The position numbers and the translations under genes are program-made. A stretch of 58,880 bases of DNA from Nonomuraea wenchangensis (lineage in GTDB: Bacteria > Actinomycetota > Actinomycetes > Streptosporangiales > Streptosporangiaceae): contig NZ_FOHX01000029.1 in the NCBI RefSeq assembly GCF_900111685.1, positions 1 to 58,880 on the forward strand. The letters are read 5' to 3'. Shown one piece after another: positions 36,234-47,044 of this stretch (position 1 is its first letter; each line of letters starts with the position of its first letter). The notes under the pieces are model-generated. The model saw only the letters and a list, made by a program, of their open reading frames with translations. It did not search any database and was not told where the DNA came from.

Positions 36234-36393
36234 CGAGGGTGCGCAGGTTCCGGTGGCCGGACAGGATCACGTGCATGGAAGCCGAGCAGCCGTCCTCGCC
36301 CAAGTGGGTCAGCCGGGAGTGGCGCAGTTGGTGGAGGGTGTAGCCGGCGAGCAGCGGCGCTCGATCAGCGCGGGCAGGTCGGTCATGCTCCAC
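36234..36393 (-). pseudogene. Tyrosine recombinase (integrase) C-terminal remnant
   Basis: On the minus strand the frame reads LLAGYTLHQLRHSRLTHLGE and then DGCSASMHVILSGHRNLRTL. It contains the HxxR box (HQLRHSRLTH) and the SGH box of tyrosine recombinases, but then runs into unrelated sequence without the catalytic tyrosine. Upstream parts are in another frame (PDQRHTYGAW). It is a decayed integrase and could mark the former end of an integrated element. The rest of 36028-36448 has no gene. Confidence 0.55.
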
Positions 36394-36448
36394 CGGGCGG
36401 CGGCCCAGGCCCCGTAGGTGTGTCGCTGATCGGGGATCAAGCCGGCGA

Positions 36449-36886
36449 TCAGGGCAAGATCGAGGCCAGGTCCTTCGGCACGGTGGACTTCACGTCCTCC
36501 CACTCGCCGTCGCTGATGTGCTTCCTGAGCGCGTGCAAAACCTTCTTGACCAGATCCTCCTCGCTCTCCTGGAGCTCGAAGGCCAGTTCGCAGGAGACGC
36601 GGTCGAGGAACTCCTTGCGATGGGCCTTGACCGGCACGGTGCTCGGTCGCCAGCCGTCGTAGTAGACCCCGCGGATCAGCAACGGCAACTGGGCGGCGAG
36701 CTGGGCGCTCTCGTCCACGGTCAGCCGGTCGCGCAGCGCGTGCAGCACGGCGCGCAAGGCGGCGTATGACTGGTTGCGGCGCTCAGACGTCCAGCCGTGC
36801 GCCTCCTCGATCTCCCGCAGCACGCGGTTCGTCTTGTCCACCGTACGATTTAACGGCGCATAACCGGTTTCCGCCATCTCCTTCAC
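36449..36886 (-). CDS. DUF2267 family protein
   Basis: The 145-residue product starts at GTG 36886 or ATG 36877; a purine-rich GGGAAGGGG precedes both. It has the DUF2267 arrangement: WTSERRNQSYAALRAVLHAL (residues ~32-51), DRLTVDESAQLAAQLPLLIR (~53-72), the GVYYDGW motif (~73-79), and a second helical half EEDLVKKVLHALRKHISDGE. DUF2267 genes are frequent in actinobacterial stress islands. Biochemical role is unknown. A 30-base motif shared with the chaperone operon lies 54 bases upstream in the same orientation. Confidence 0.85.
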   Translation of the reverse strand: MKEMAETGYAPLNRTVDKTNRVLREIEEAHGWTSERRNQSYAALRAVLHALRDRLTVDESAQLAAQLPLLIRGVYYDGWRPSTVPVKAHRKEFLDRVSCELAFELQESEEDLVKKVLHALRKHISDGEWEDVKSTVPKDLASILP

Positions 36887-36939
36887 CCCTTCCCTACCTC
36901 GGCGGGCATGCCTCTGTTCGAGCTTCGGAGGGCGGGCGT

Positions 36940-36969
36940 GGGGTCACATCCCCCAGCCGGGTAGTCGTC
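36940..36969 (-). promoter_or_regulatory. Shared stress-island motif, copy 1
   Basis: Read on the minus strand, this 30-base site contains GACGACTACCC and, two bases later, CTGGGGGATGTG followed by ACCCC. It matches 26 of 30 bases of copy 2 at 39646-39675. It points to the DUF2267 gene, whose start is 54 bases downstream; the LuxR-family gene diverges from the other side. It is a candidate binding site of a common activator. Confidence 0.6.
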
Positions 36970-37047
36970 CCGGCTCAGGAGCGAAAGATCTTGTCGGGCA
37001 TGGGATTCTCCGTTTCCTGTCGTGGCAGGCGCTCCGTGGGAGGAATC

Positions 37048-39621
37048 ATGCGGGGACGCGATCGGGAATGGCGTCTCGTCGATGGCCTGCTGCAGAAGTT
37101 GCGGGGAGGTGGGGGCGGGACGTTGCTGGTGGACGGCGAGCCGGGGTCGGGGAAGAGCCGGCTGCTGGCCGAAGCCGTCGCCGAGGCGTCCGAACGCGGG
37201 GTCGGGGTCGTGCAGGGCAGGGTGGAGGAGCTGGGCGAGCTCGCTCCGTGCAGCATGTTGCTGAAGGCCCTCGGCCTGCGGTCCGAGCCGGAAGGCGGCG
37301 ACGGCTCCACCCGCTCCGGCCCGCTGGTCCTGGAGCGGTTGCGGGTGGGCCTCGAGCGGCTGGCCACGGGGCCTGTGCTGGTCGTGCTCGACGACTTGCA
37401 GCGGGCGGACCCGGCGACGCTGAGGATGGTGCACACTCTGCATGTCCTGCTGGCCGACCGGCCCATCAGCTGGCTGATGTCCCGCTCGACCGCGCCGATC
37501 GCGTGCCAGGCCGTGTCGCTGTTCGACGTCCTGGAGCGAGAGGGGGCCGAGAGGGTGACGCTCGCGCCGTTGTCACCGGCCGCGGTCGCCGCGCTGACGG
37601 CGGACATTCTCGGGAGGCCGTCCGACCCCGCGACGCGGACGCTGGTGGCGGGAGCCGGCGGCAATCCGCTGCTGATCACCGAGCTGATCGTGGGGCTGCG
37701 CGATGAGGGACTGCTGCGGGACGCAGTGCGTGCCCGCGCGCCCGGTCGGCTGCGGATCGTGGTGCGGGGCTGGATCGACACCCTGAGCGCGAAGGCCAGG
37801 AGCCTGGTGGAGACGATCGCGGTGCTCGGCCGCTCGTTGTCGCTGGAGCACGCCGCGTCGCTGCTCGACACCACGCCGGCCGCGCTGCTTGCCGTCACGG
37901 AGGAGGCTACGGCGGCGGGCATCCTGATCGTGACCGAAAACGGTCTGGCCTTCCGTCACGAACTGGTCGCAGGCATCGTGGCCGCGGGCATCCCTCCATC
38001 GGTGCGGCAGTCCCTGCTCGACCAGTCCGGTGTGTTCTCATGGGCTCCGAGAGGGTGGGGCCTGCTCACCGGCCCGGCCTCTATCGGCATAGACACGGCG
38101 ATCGCCAGCGGGCGGCTGCACGAGGCCGAGCAGATGGCACGGAGCCGCCTCGCCGAGCACGGCTCCGTGCACGGTTCGGCCGAACTGCGCTGCCTGCTGG
38201 CGGACACGATGTACCTGACGGGCAGGGGAGACGAAGCGATCCACGAGGCCGAGAAGGTGCTGGTGGTCCCGGGTCTGCCCGGCCATCTACGCGAGAGGGC
38301 GACCCTGGTCCAGCTGTACGCTACGGCGCGCCTGCGGGACGACGGCACCGCGCGGGCGTACGCGCAGGAGGTCATCGACGGGAAGGGCCGCTACGGTCCC
38401 GCGGTCAGGAGCGCCGCGCTGGTTGCCCTGGCCACCGCGGAGCGGCACGAGGGCAGGCTTTCCAGCGCGCTGGCCATGGCGGAGAGCGCCGGCCGGCCGG
38501 CCGGGGCCGGTCCTCCCAAGGAACGCCGCTACGAGGCCTGCCTGATCGCGGTCGGCGTGCTCGTCGACGTCCAGCGGCTGGACGAGGCGCGGGCAATGCT
38601 GCGCCAGGCGCGTAAGGACATGTTCGGCCACGGTCATCTGGCCTGGGCCGCGGACGCCTCGGCGCTGGAGGCCCGCCTGGAACTGCTCGCGGGCCGTTTC
38701 GACGACGCGGTCACCGAGGCGAGGCGGGCCCTGGACCTGGCAGGCGCGCTCGACACGCCGCTGTCGGTCGCGGCGGCCTGCGCGGTGCTTGCCGCCGTAG
38801 CGCTGCGGCGCGGCGACCTGCAGGGAGCGGCGCATCATCTCGGGGAACAGCCCGGGGGAACGCCCGAGGCACGCTTGCGGCACGCCCTGCTGGCCGCGCA
38901 GGTCGCGGAGGCCCGCGACGGGCCGCGCAGTGCGATGAGCCTGCTCGCCGAGTTGCCCGGCCCGCTGATGCTCACCATCGAGCCTGCGGCCGGCCCGTGG
39001 ATGGCCCGGGTCGCCCTGGACGCGGAGGACCGGGCGGCGGCCGAGTTCGTGGTCGCCGCCGCGGAGGCACTCGGCGGGGCCAACCATGAGTTTCCGGCGT
39101 TGGGCGCCGCCGCCGCGCATGCCCGGGGCCTGCTCGAGAGGGATTGCGACGCCCTCGCCCTGGCCGCCGGGCGGGCCGAGGACGTGTGGGCGCGAGCCTC
39201 CGCCGAGGAGGACCTCGGCAAGGTGCTCGCCGCCGAAGGCCGGCGCGTGGAGGCCACACAGAGGTTGGAGCGCGCCCTGGGCACCTACGACGACATCGGC
39301 TCAGTGAGGGACGCCGCGCGCGTCCGCTGGAGGCTGCGCGGCATGGGGGTGCGCCACCGGCACTGGAGCTACGCCGAACGGCCGGTCTCCGGTTGGGACA
39401 GCCTGACCGAGACCGAGCACGCTGTCTCGTCGCTCGCGGCGGACGGCTGGACCAACCCGCAGATCGCCGAACAGATGTTCATCAGCGTGCACACGGTCGC
39501 GTTCCACCTGAGGCAGGTCTTCCGCAAGCTGGGCATCAGGTCCCGGGTCGAGCTCGCGCGGCTCGCGGCGGAGCAGACACGGGATGGCTTCGACCCACCG
39601 CCCGGCGGGAAGCACGCCTGA
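37048..39621 (+). CDS. LuxR-family ATP-binding transcriptional regulator (LAL type)
   Basis: The 857-residue regulator starts at ATG 37048, with GGGAGG five bases upstream. The open frame continues upstream to 36766 but lacks coding character there. It has an N-terminal AAA+ ATPase domain: Walker A LVDGEPGSGKSRLLAEA (residues ~24-40), Walker B VLVVLDDLQRADPATL (~111-126), then RHELVAG near 300. A long helical repeat region (~330-760) fits TPR-like sensor repeats. The C-terminal LuxR HTH is LTETEHAVSSLAADGWTNPQ (~785-804) then IAEQMFISVHTVAFHLRQVF. It lies between two copies of the shared motif, so it is a natural candidate regulator of the island. Confidence 0.88.
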   Translation: MRGRDREWRLVDGLLQKLRGGGGGTLLVDGEPGSGKSRLLAEAVAEASERGVGVVQGRVEELGELAPCSMLLKALGLRSEPEGGDGSTRSGPLVLERLRVGLERLATGPVLVVLDDLQRADPATLRMVHTLHVLLADRPISWLMSRSTAPIACQAVSLFDVLEREGAERVTLAPLSPAAVAALTADILGRPSDPATRTLVAGAGGNPLLITELIVGLRDEGLLRDAVRARAPGRLRIVVRGWIDTLSAKARSLVETIAVLGRSLSLEHAASLLDTTPAALLAVTEEATAAGILIVTENGLAFRHELVAGIVAAGIPPSVRQSLLDQSGVFSWAPRGWGLLTGPASIGIDTAIASGRLHEAEQMARSRLAEHGSVHGSAELRCLLADTMYLTGRGDEAIHEAEKVLVVPGLPGHLRERATLVQLYATARLRDDGTARAYAQEVIDGKGRYGPAVRSAALVALATAERHEGRLSSALAMAESAGRPAGAGPPKERRYEACLIAVGVLVDVQRLDEARAMLRQARKDMFGHGHLAWAADASALEARLELLAGRFDDAVTEARRALDLAGALDTPLSVAAACAVLAAVALRRGDLQGAAHHLGEQPGGTPEARLRHALLAAQVAEARDGPRSAMSLLAELPGPLMLTIEPAAGPWMARVALDAEDRAAAEFVVAAAEALGGANHEFPALGAAAAHARGLLERDCDALALAAGRAEDVWARASAEEDLGKVLAAEGRRVEATQRLERALGTYDDIGSVRDAARVRWRLRGMGVRHRHWSYAERPVSGWDSLTETEHAVSSLAADGWTNPQIAEQMFISVHTVAFHLRQVFRKLGIRSRVELARLAAEQTRDGFDPPPGGKHA

Positions 39622-39645
39622 ACCGCGCCGGCACGGGGCCGCGGC

Positions 39646-39675
39646 GATGACTACCCACCTGGGGGATGTGGCCCC
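39646..39675 (+). promoter_or_regulatory. Shared stress-island motif, copy 2
   Basis: The 30-base site contains GATGACTACCC, two bases, then CTGGGGGATGTG and GCCCC. It differs from copy 1 at four positions. It begins 25 bases after the LuxR-family stop and lies 121 bases before the general-stress gene that leads the chaperone operon, in the same relative orientation as copy 1 to its gene. Confidence 0.6.
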
Positions 39676-39796
39676 GAAGAGCGTGCGAAAGCCTGGAAGG
39701 AATGGAGCGTCATCACCGTGCCCAAGGCGCAGGCCGCCGGGCCCGGCCCATCGTGGTCTCAGGGGGTCCCGGCCTGAGGAGGTAAGGAGGAGCGCC

Positions 39797-40270
39797 GTGT
39801 CCGTCGCGCCGTCCGGCCCCATCATGACCGACCGCGAACCGATCGGAAGTTACGGCAGCTACGAGGAGGCGCAAAAGGTCGTCGACTACCTGTCCGATCA
39901 CGGGTTCCCCGTAGGCGGCACACTCATCGTCGGCACCGGCCTGCACTCGCTGGAGCGGGTCATCGCGCGCATGACCCATCTGCGGGCAGCCGGGTGGGGT
40001 GCGGCGGGCGGAGCCTGGTTCGGGTTCCTCATCGGCCTGTTCCTGGCGATCTTCTCCACCACCGTCGCAGCCGGGTTGCCCCTGATGTTGTGGGGGCTGC
40101 TATGGGGCGCGGTGGCAGGAGCGGTCTTCGGCCTGATCTCACACGCGATGCTGCGCGGTCAGCGGGACTTCGTCTCCGAAAGCACCCTCGTCGCTGACAA
40201 GTACGAGGTCCTCGTCGAGTCAGAGCAGGCGGCCAAAGCCCATGAACTGCTCCGAGGAATGACCAGATAG
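39797..40270 (+). CDS. General stress protein 17M-like membrane protein
   Basis: The 157-residue product starts at GTG 39797, with AAGGAGG seven bases upstream; ATG 39824 is an alternative. The N-terminal domain (IGSYGSYEEAQKVVDYLSDH, residues ~15-34) is the general-stress 17M type. Two adjoining hydrophobic segments follow: AAGGAWFGFLIGLFLAIFST (~74-93) and LMLWGLLWGAVAGAVFGLIS (~100-119). The tail DKYEVLVESEQAAKAHELL is also a family feature. It is the first gene of the chaperone operon; dnaK follows 32 bases later. Function is unknown, but such proteins are stress-induced. Confidence 0.78.
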   Translation: MSVAPSGPIMTDREPIGSYGSYEEAQKVVDYLSDHGFPVGGTLIVGTGLHSLERVIARMTHLRAAGWGAAGGAWFGFLIGLFLAIFSTTVAAGLPLMLWGLLWGAVAGAVFGLISHAMLRGQRDFVSESTLVADKYEVLVESEQAAKAHELLRGMTR

Positions 40271-40302
40271 AGCCCGAAAAGGAGTACGAGGGGGAGCGAG
40301 AA

Positions 40303-42198
40303 ATGGCGAAGGCAGTCGGCATCGATCTCGGTACCACCAACTCGGTGATCGCCGCCACGGTGGACGGCCACCCCACGGTGATACCCAACGCTGAAGGCTC
40401 CCGGACGACACCGTCCGTGGTGGCGTTCACCGATCAGGGCGAACGGCTGGTCGGCCAGCTGGCCCGCCGCCAGGCCATCCTCAACCCGAAAGGAACGATC
40501 TATTCCGCCAAACGTTTCATCGGCCGCCGCTACGACGAGATCCAGAGCGAGCAGCACGCCGTCTCCTTCGACGTTGTGGAGGGGCCCCAGGGAGCCGTGC
40601 GCTTCCAGGTCGGTGACAAGCAGTACGCGCCGGAGGAGGTCTCTGCGCTGGTGCTGCGCAAGCTGGCCGCGGACGCGGCGAAGTACCTCGGCGAGAAGGT
40701 GACCGAGGCGGTCATCACCGTCCCGGCGTACTTCAACGACGCCCAGCGCCAGGCGACCAAGGACGCGGGCCGCATCGCGGGGCTCGAGGTCCTGCGGATC
40801 ATCAACGAGCCGACGGCGGCGGCGCTCGCGTACGGGCTGGACAAGAAGGCCAACGAGACCGTGCTGGTCTTCGACCTGGGCGGTGGCACCTTCGACGTCA
40901 GCATCCTGGACATCGGCGAAGGCGTGGTCGAGGTCCGCGCCACCTCCGGGGACGGACATCTCGGCGGTGACGACTTCGACCGCCGGATCGTCGACCACCT
41001 GGCCGACGAGTTCCAGCGGGACCAGGGCATCGACCTGCGCAACGACCCGCAGGCCCTGCAGCGCCTGTTCGAGGCGGCGGAGAAGGCCAAGGTCGAGCTC
41101 TCCGAAGTCACCCAGACCACGATCAGCCTGCCGTTCGTCACGGCGGACGCCTCGGGGCCGAAGCACCTCAACACCACGCTCATGCGCTCCACGTTCGAGC
41201 AGATCACCGCCGATCTGGTCCAGCGCTGCGTCCATCCCGTCGAGCAGGCGATGGAGGACGCCAAGCTCAGGCCCGCGGACATCGACGAGGTGATTCTCGT
41301 CGGGGGGTCGACCCGGATACCCGCCGTGCAGAATCTCGTGCGCCGGCTGACCGACGGCAAGGACCCCAACATGACGGTGAACCCGGACGAGGTCGTCGCC
41401 ATCGGCGCGGCGGTCCAGGCCGCGATCATCAAGGGTGAGGTGCAGGACGTCGTCCTGCTCGACGTCACGCCTCTGTCGCTGGGCGTGGAGACCCTCGGCG
41501 GCCTGATGACCAAGGTCATCGAGCGCAACACGACGATCCCGGCGCGCCGCACCGAGGTCTTCAGCACCGCCGAGGACAACCAGAACGCCGTCGACATCGT
41601 CATCCTGCAAGGGGAGCGGGAGCGCGCCGCCGACAACCGGGTGCTCGGGCGCTTCCGGCTGGAGAACATCCGGCCGGCGCCGCGGGGAGTGCCGCAGATC
41701 GAGGTCACCTTCGACATCGACGCCAACGGCATACTCAACGTCTCCGCCCGGGACAAGGACACCGGTGCCGAGCAGCGGATCACCATCAGCGAGAGCTCCA
41801 ACCTGGACAAGCAGGAGATCGAGCGGATGGTCGCCGACGCCGAGCAGCACCGTACGGAGGATCTCAGGCTCCGGGAGGCCATCGACGCGCGCAACGAGCT
41901 GGACTCGGTCGCCTACCAGGTGGAACGCCGTCTGGAGGAGCTCGGCGATGCCGTACCCGTGCACGAGAAGGCGCGGGCGGAGCAGCTCGTTCAGGACGCC
42001 AGGCAGGCGATCAAGGAAGAGGCGCCGGTGGACCGGCTGCGCGCGCTCAGCGGAGAGCTGCAGCAGATCTATCACGGACTCGGGGCCGCCGCGGGCGGCG
42101 GGCCGAGCGTGCCGCCGCAGGCCAGGACGGAGCACGCTCCCGCCGACAGTGACGAGGACGTGATAGACGCCGAATTCACCACCTCGGAGCCCAAGTGA
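40303..42198 (+). CDS. dnaK: Chaperone DnaK (Hsp70)
   Basis: The 631-residue Hsp70 starts at ATG 40303, with GGGGGAG seven bases upstream. It is full length. The ATPase domain carries KAVGIDLGTTNSVIAATVDG (residues ~3-22) and the phosphate-2 motif LVFDLGGGTFDVSILD (~189-204). The substrate-binding domain starts after the DVTPLSLGVETLGG linker (~387-400). The C-terminal lid ends in the acidic DEDVIDAEFTTSEP. It is the core of a separate chaperone cluster; since actinomycetes have a main dnaK operon with hspR, this may be a second copy. No HAIR (HspR) box was seen upstream. Confidence 0.96.
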   Translation: MAKAVGIDLGTTNSVIAATVDGHPTVIPNAEGSRTTPSVVAFTDQGERLVGQLARRQAILNPKGTIYSAKRFIGRRYDEIQSEQHAVSFDVVEGPQGAVRFQVGDKQYAPEEVSALVLRKLAADAAKYLGEKVTEAVITVPAYFNDAQRQATKDAGRIAGLEVLRIINEPTAAALAYGLDKKANETVLVFDLGGGTFDVSILDIGEGVVEVRATSGDGHLGGDDFDRRIVDHLADEFQRDQGIDLRNDPQALQRLFEAAEKAKVELSEVTQTTISLPFVTADASGPKHLNTTLMRSTFEQITADLVQRCVHPVEQAMEDAKLRPADIDEVILVGGSTRIPAVQNLVRRLTDGKDPNMTVNPDEVVAIGAAVQAAIIKGEVQDVVLLDVTPLSLGVETLGGLMTKVIERNTTIPARRTEVFSTAEDNQNAVDIVILQGERERAADNRVLGRFRLENIRPAPRGVPQIEVTFDIDANGILNVSARDKDTGAEQRITISESSNLDKQEIERMVADAEQHRTEDLRLREAIDARNELDSVAYQVERRLEELGDAVPVHEKARAEQLVQDARQAIKEEAPVDRLRALSGELQQIYHGLGAAAGGGPSVPPQARTEHAPADSDEDVIDAEFTTSEPK

Positions 42199-42199
42199 C

Positions 42200-42736
42200 A
42201 TGAACGAGCACAGATCCGACACCCAGGACCAGGCCGGCATGCCCACCACGCGGAGCGAAGAGGCACTCGCGGAAGAAGCGGCGCCGACGGAGACTGACGC
42301 GAAGCTGGGGGAGCTGGAGGATCGGTGGCTGCGGTCGGTCGCGGAGCTGGACAACGTGCGCAAGCGCATCGCACGCGACGCCGAGCGGATCAGGGCCGAG
42401 GAAAGGTCCAAGGTGGCGGCCGAGTGGTTGCCCGTCCTGGACAACCTGGAGCTCGCGCTGAGCCACGCAGCCCGTGGTGACGGTGGCGGGGACGCCGTGC
42501 TTGAAGGGGTACGAGCGGTACGGGACCAGGCGGTCACCCTGCTCGGCAAGCTCGGCTACCCCCGTCACGACGAGACCGGTGTGCCCTTCGACCCCGCCCG
42601 CCACGAGGCGGTGACGACAGTCGAACGCGAAGGCGTCGATCCGGGCACCGTGGTGGAGGTGCTCAGGCCCGGCTACGGCGACGGCGAACGGCAGCTCAGG
42701 CCGGCGATCGTGGCCGTCGCGAAGAAGGTGGAGTGA
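42200..42736 (+). CDS. grpE: Nucleotide-exchange factor GrpE
   Basis: The 178-residue GrpE starts at ATG 42200, one base after the dnaK stop. The N-terminal ~45 residues are acidic and disordered, followed by a long coiled-coil (LEDRWLRSVAELDNVRKRIA, ~46-65) and a beta-sheet head with the family region VTTVEREGVDPGTVVEVLRP (~139-158) and GYGDGERQLRPAIVAVAKK. It drives ADP release from DnaK. Coupling to dnaK and dnaJ implies the three are made in step. Confidence 0.93.
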   Translation: MNEHRSDTQDQAGMPTTRSEEALAEEAAPTETDAKLGELEDRWLRSVAELDNVRKRIARDAERIRAEERSKVAAEWLPVLDNLELALSHAARGDGGGDAVLEGVRAVRDQAVTLLGKLGYPRHDETGVPFDPARHEAVTTVEREGVDPGTVVEVLRPGYGDGERQLRPAIVAVAKKVE

Positions 42737-43695
42737 TGGCCGAACGCCGGGACTTTTACGAGGTGCTCGGCGTCGACCGGAACGCCGACGCCGACGAGAT
42801 CCAGCGGGCCTACCGCAAGCTCGTGCGCGCCCACCACCCCGACGTCAACAAGGATCCCGGCGCCGAGGACAGGTTCAAGGAGATCTCGGAGGCCTACAGT
42901 GTGCTCTCCGACCCCGAGACGCGTCGCCGCTACGACGCGTTCGGACACGATTTCCGCCAGGTGCCGCCCGACGTCGATCCCGCGGACTGGGCCCGCGCAC
43001 GCAGCCGAGCGGGCGCGGGTGCACGGGCCGGCGCAGGGGCCGGCGCAGGGGGTGGCCGGTGGCGCGGCGCCGAGGACTTCGGCTTCGGCGCGGACGAGGG
43101 CATCGACCTGGAGGACCTGCTGGGCGGCATGTTCGGTGGCCGGAGCAGACGGCAGTGGGGACCGGTGCCCGGCGCCGACCAGGAGGCGGAGCTGACGCTG
43201 ACCGTGGAGGAGGCGTACCACGGCGGACGCCGCAGCATCACGCTGTCCGGGGGCAGGCGAGTGGATGTCACGATCCCGCCCGGTGTGACGAACGGGCAGC
43301 GGATCAGGCTCGCCGGCCAGGGCGGGCACGGCAGTGAGGGAGCCCGGCCAGGTGACCTCTACCTTGTCGTGCGGATCGCCGGCCATTCCCGCTATCGCGT
43401 GGAGGGCCGCGACATCTACGCCCCGCTGCCGCTGACTCCTTGGGAGGCGGCCCTCGGCGCCACGGTCGCCGTCGACACGCCGGGCGGCGAGGCGAAGGTG
43501 AAAGTGCCGCCGGGCACATCCACAGGCCGCCGCCTGCGCCTGAAAGGCCGCGGCATGCCCCATCCGCGCGGGGTCGCGGGCGACTTCTACGCCGAGTCCC
43601 GGATCATGGTGCCGCCCAGGCTCACCGACGAGGAGCGACGCCTGTTCGAGCAGCTCGCCGCCGTCTCGCACTTCGACCCCAGGAGGCGCTCATGA
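42736..43695 (+). CDS. dnaJ: Type B J-domain co-chaperone (CbpA/DnaJ-like, no zinc finger)
   Basis: The 319-residue product starts at ATG 42736, overlapping the grpE stop as TGATG. The J domain has RDFYEVLGVDRNADADEIQR (~5-24) and the catalytic HPD in AHHPDVNKD (~36-38). A G/A/R-rich linker follows (SRAGAGARAGAGAGAGG, ~95-111), encoded partly by a short direct repeat. The C-terminal substrate domains (~145-305) include DVTIPPGVTNGQRIRLAGQG. There is no four-times CxxC zinc finger, so it is CbpA-like. The CbpM modulator is encoded next, which supports this. Symbol is by general family. Confidence 0.92.
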   Translation: MAERRDFYEVLGVDRNADADEIQRAYRKLVRAHHPDVNKDPGAEDRFKEISEAYSVLSDPETRRRYDAFGHDFRQVPPDVDPADWARARSRAGAGARAGAGAGAGGGRWRGAEDFGFGADEGIDLEDLLGGMFGGRSRRQWGPVPGADQEAELTLTVEEAYHGGRRSITLSGGRRVDVTIPPGVTNGQRIRLAGQGGHGSEGARPGDLYLVVRIAGHSRYRVEGRDIYAPLPLTPWEAALGATVAVDTPGGEAKVKVPPGTSTGRRLRLKGRGMPHPRGVAGDFYAESRIMVPPRLTDEERRLFEQLAAVSHFDPRRRS

Positions 43696-43994
43696 GCTAC
43701 GCGCTCGTTCGCCAGGTCCGGCTCGACCCCGACGCCTACGCGCGGGCCACGGGTCTGCACCCGCAGGTCGTAGGCCGGCTGGTGGCGCTCGGCCTGCTGG
43801 AGCCGGTCAGGGACGCCAGGGGGGAGCTGTGCTTCATGCCCGCCCAGGTGGCGGCGGCGGCCCGCATCCAGCGGTTGCACGAAGGACTGTCCATCAACTA
43901 CGCCGCGATCGGCGTGGTGATCGACCTCCTCGACCGGATCGGGGAGCTGGAGGCCGCCCTGCGCGACCGCCCCACGACCACGCAAGGGGGCTGA
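43692..43994 (+). CDS. cbpM: CbpM-like chaperone modulator (MerR-type HTH)
   Basis: The 100-residue protein starts at ATG 43692, with AGGAGG five bases upstream and a four-base overlap with the J-protein gene. It has an N-terminal MerR-like helix-turn-helix (DAYARATGLHPQVVGRLVAL, residues ~14-33) then LLEPVRDARGEL. The helical C-terminus RIQRLHEGLSINYAAIGVVI (~58-77) and LLDRIGELEAALRD resembles CbpM/HspR-type modulators. In Escherichia coli CbpM binds the J domain of CbpA and blocks it. The same role is inferred here from position. A transcriptional role as an HspR-like repressor cannot be excluded, since HspR genes occupy the same place in actinomycete operons. Confidence 0.75.
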   Translation: MSYALVRQVRLDPDAYARATGLHPQVVGRLVALGLLEPVRDARGELCFMPAQVAAAARIQRLHEGLSINYAAIGVVIDLLDRIGELEAALRDRPTTTQGG

Positions 43995-43995
43995 A

Positions 43996-46614
<2,619 letters not shown>

Positions 46615-46615
46615 C

Positions 46616-47044
46616 ATGCACACTGTGCGTTGCGCCAACTGCGGAAGGCCGAACCGGGTTCCGGACGCCGCCTCGGGAACGCCCCGCTGCGGCAACTGCC
46701 ACCAGCCGCTGCCGTGGATCGCCGACGCCGGCGACGACACCTTCGCGGAGGTCGCCGAACGGGCCGACCTGCCGGTACTCGTCGACTTCTCGGCGGAATG
46801 GTGCGAGCCGTGCCGGATGGTCACGCCCGCGCTCGAACAAGTCGCCCAAGAGATGGCGGGACGTGTGAAGCTCGTCAAGATCGACGTGGACCGCTCCCCG
46901 GCCCTCTCGCAGCGCTTCACGGTCACGGGCGTCCCGGCGCTCATGATGCTCAACGAGGGCCGCGTCGTGGCGCAACGCGTCGGCGCGGCCCCGGCACCCC
47001 AGTTGCGCGAATGGGTCGAGGACACGCTGAGGACGCCGTCATGA
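46616..47044 (+). CDS. trxC: Thioredoxin 2 (TrxC-like, N-terminal zinc ribbon)
   Basis: The 142-residue protein starts at ATG 46616, one base after the clpB stop. An N-terminal zinc ribbon has the pairs CANC (~6-9) and CGNC (~25-28). The thioredoxin fold follows: LPVLVDFSAEWCEPCRMVTP with active site WCEPC (~61-65), then VPALMMLNEGRVV (~107-119). TrxC-type proteins are induced under oxidative stress and bind zinc at the N-terminus. The active-site E-P pair is unusual, since WCGPC is standard. It overlaps the next gene by ATGA, so it may be a partner of the reductase-like protein. Confidence 0.92.
   Translation: MHTVRCANCGRPNRVPDAASGTPRCGNCHQPLPWIADAGDDTFAEVAERADLPVLVDFSAEWCEPCRMVTPALEQVAQEMAGRVKLVKIDVDRSPALSQRFTVTGVPALMMLNEGRVVAQRVGAAPAPQLREWVEDTLRTPS

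Noticed and set aside
36940..36969. Naming the shared 30-bp motif a DosR/DevR box
   Set aside because: GGGGGATGTG with CCCC slightly resembles such boxes but lacks the symmetrical GGGACT/AGTCCC core, so no identity is claimed.
40271..40302. HspR (HAIR) or CIRCE box before dnaK
   Set aside because: No CTTGAGT/ACTCAAG or TTAGCACTC-type dyad is present here or before the general-stress gene.
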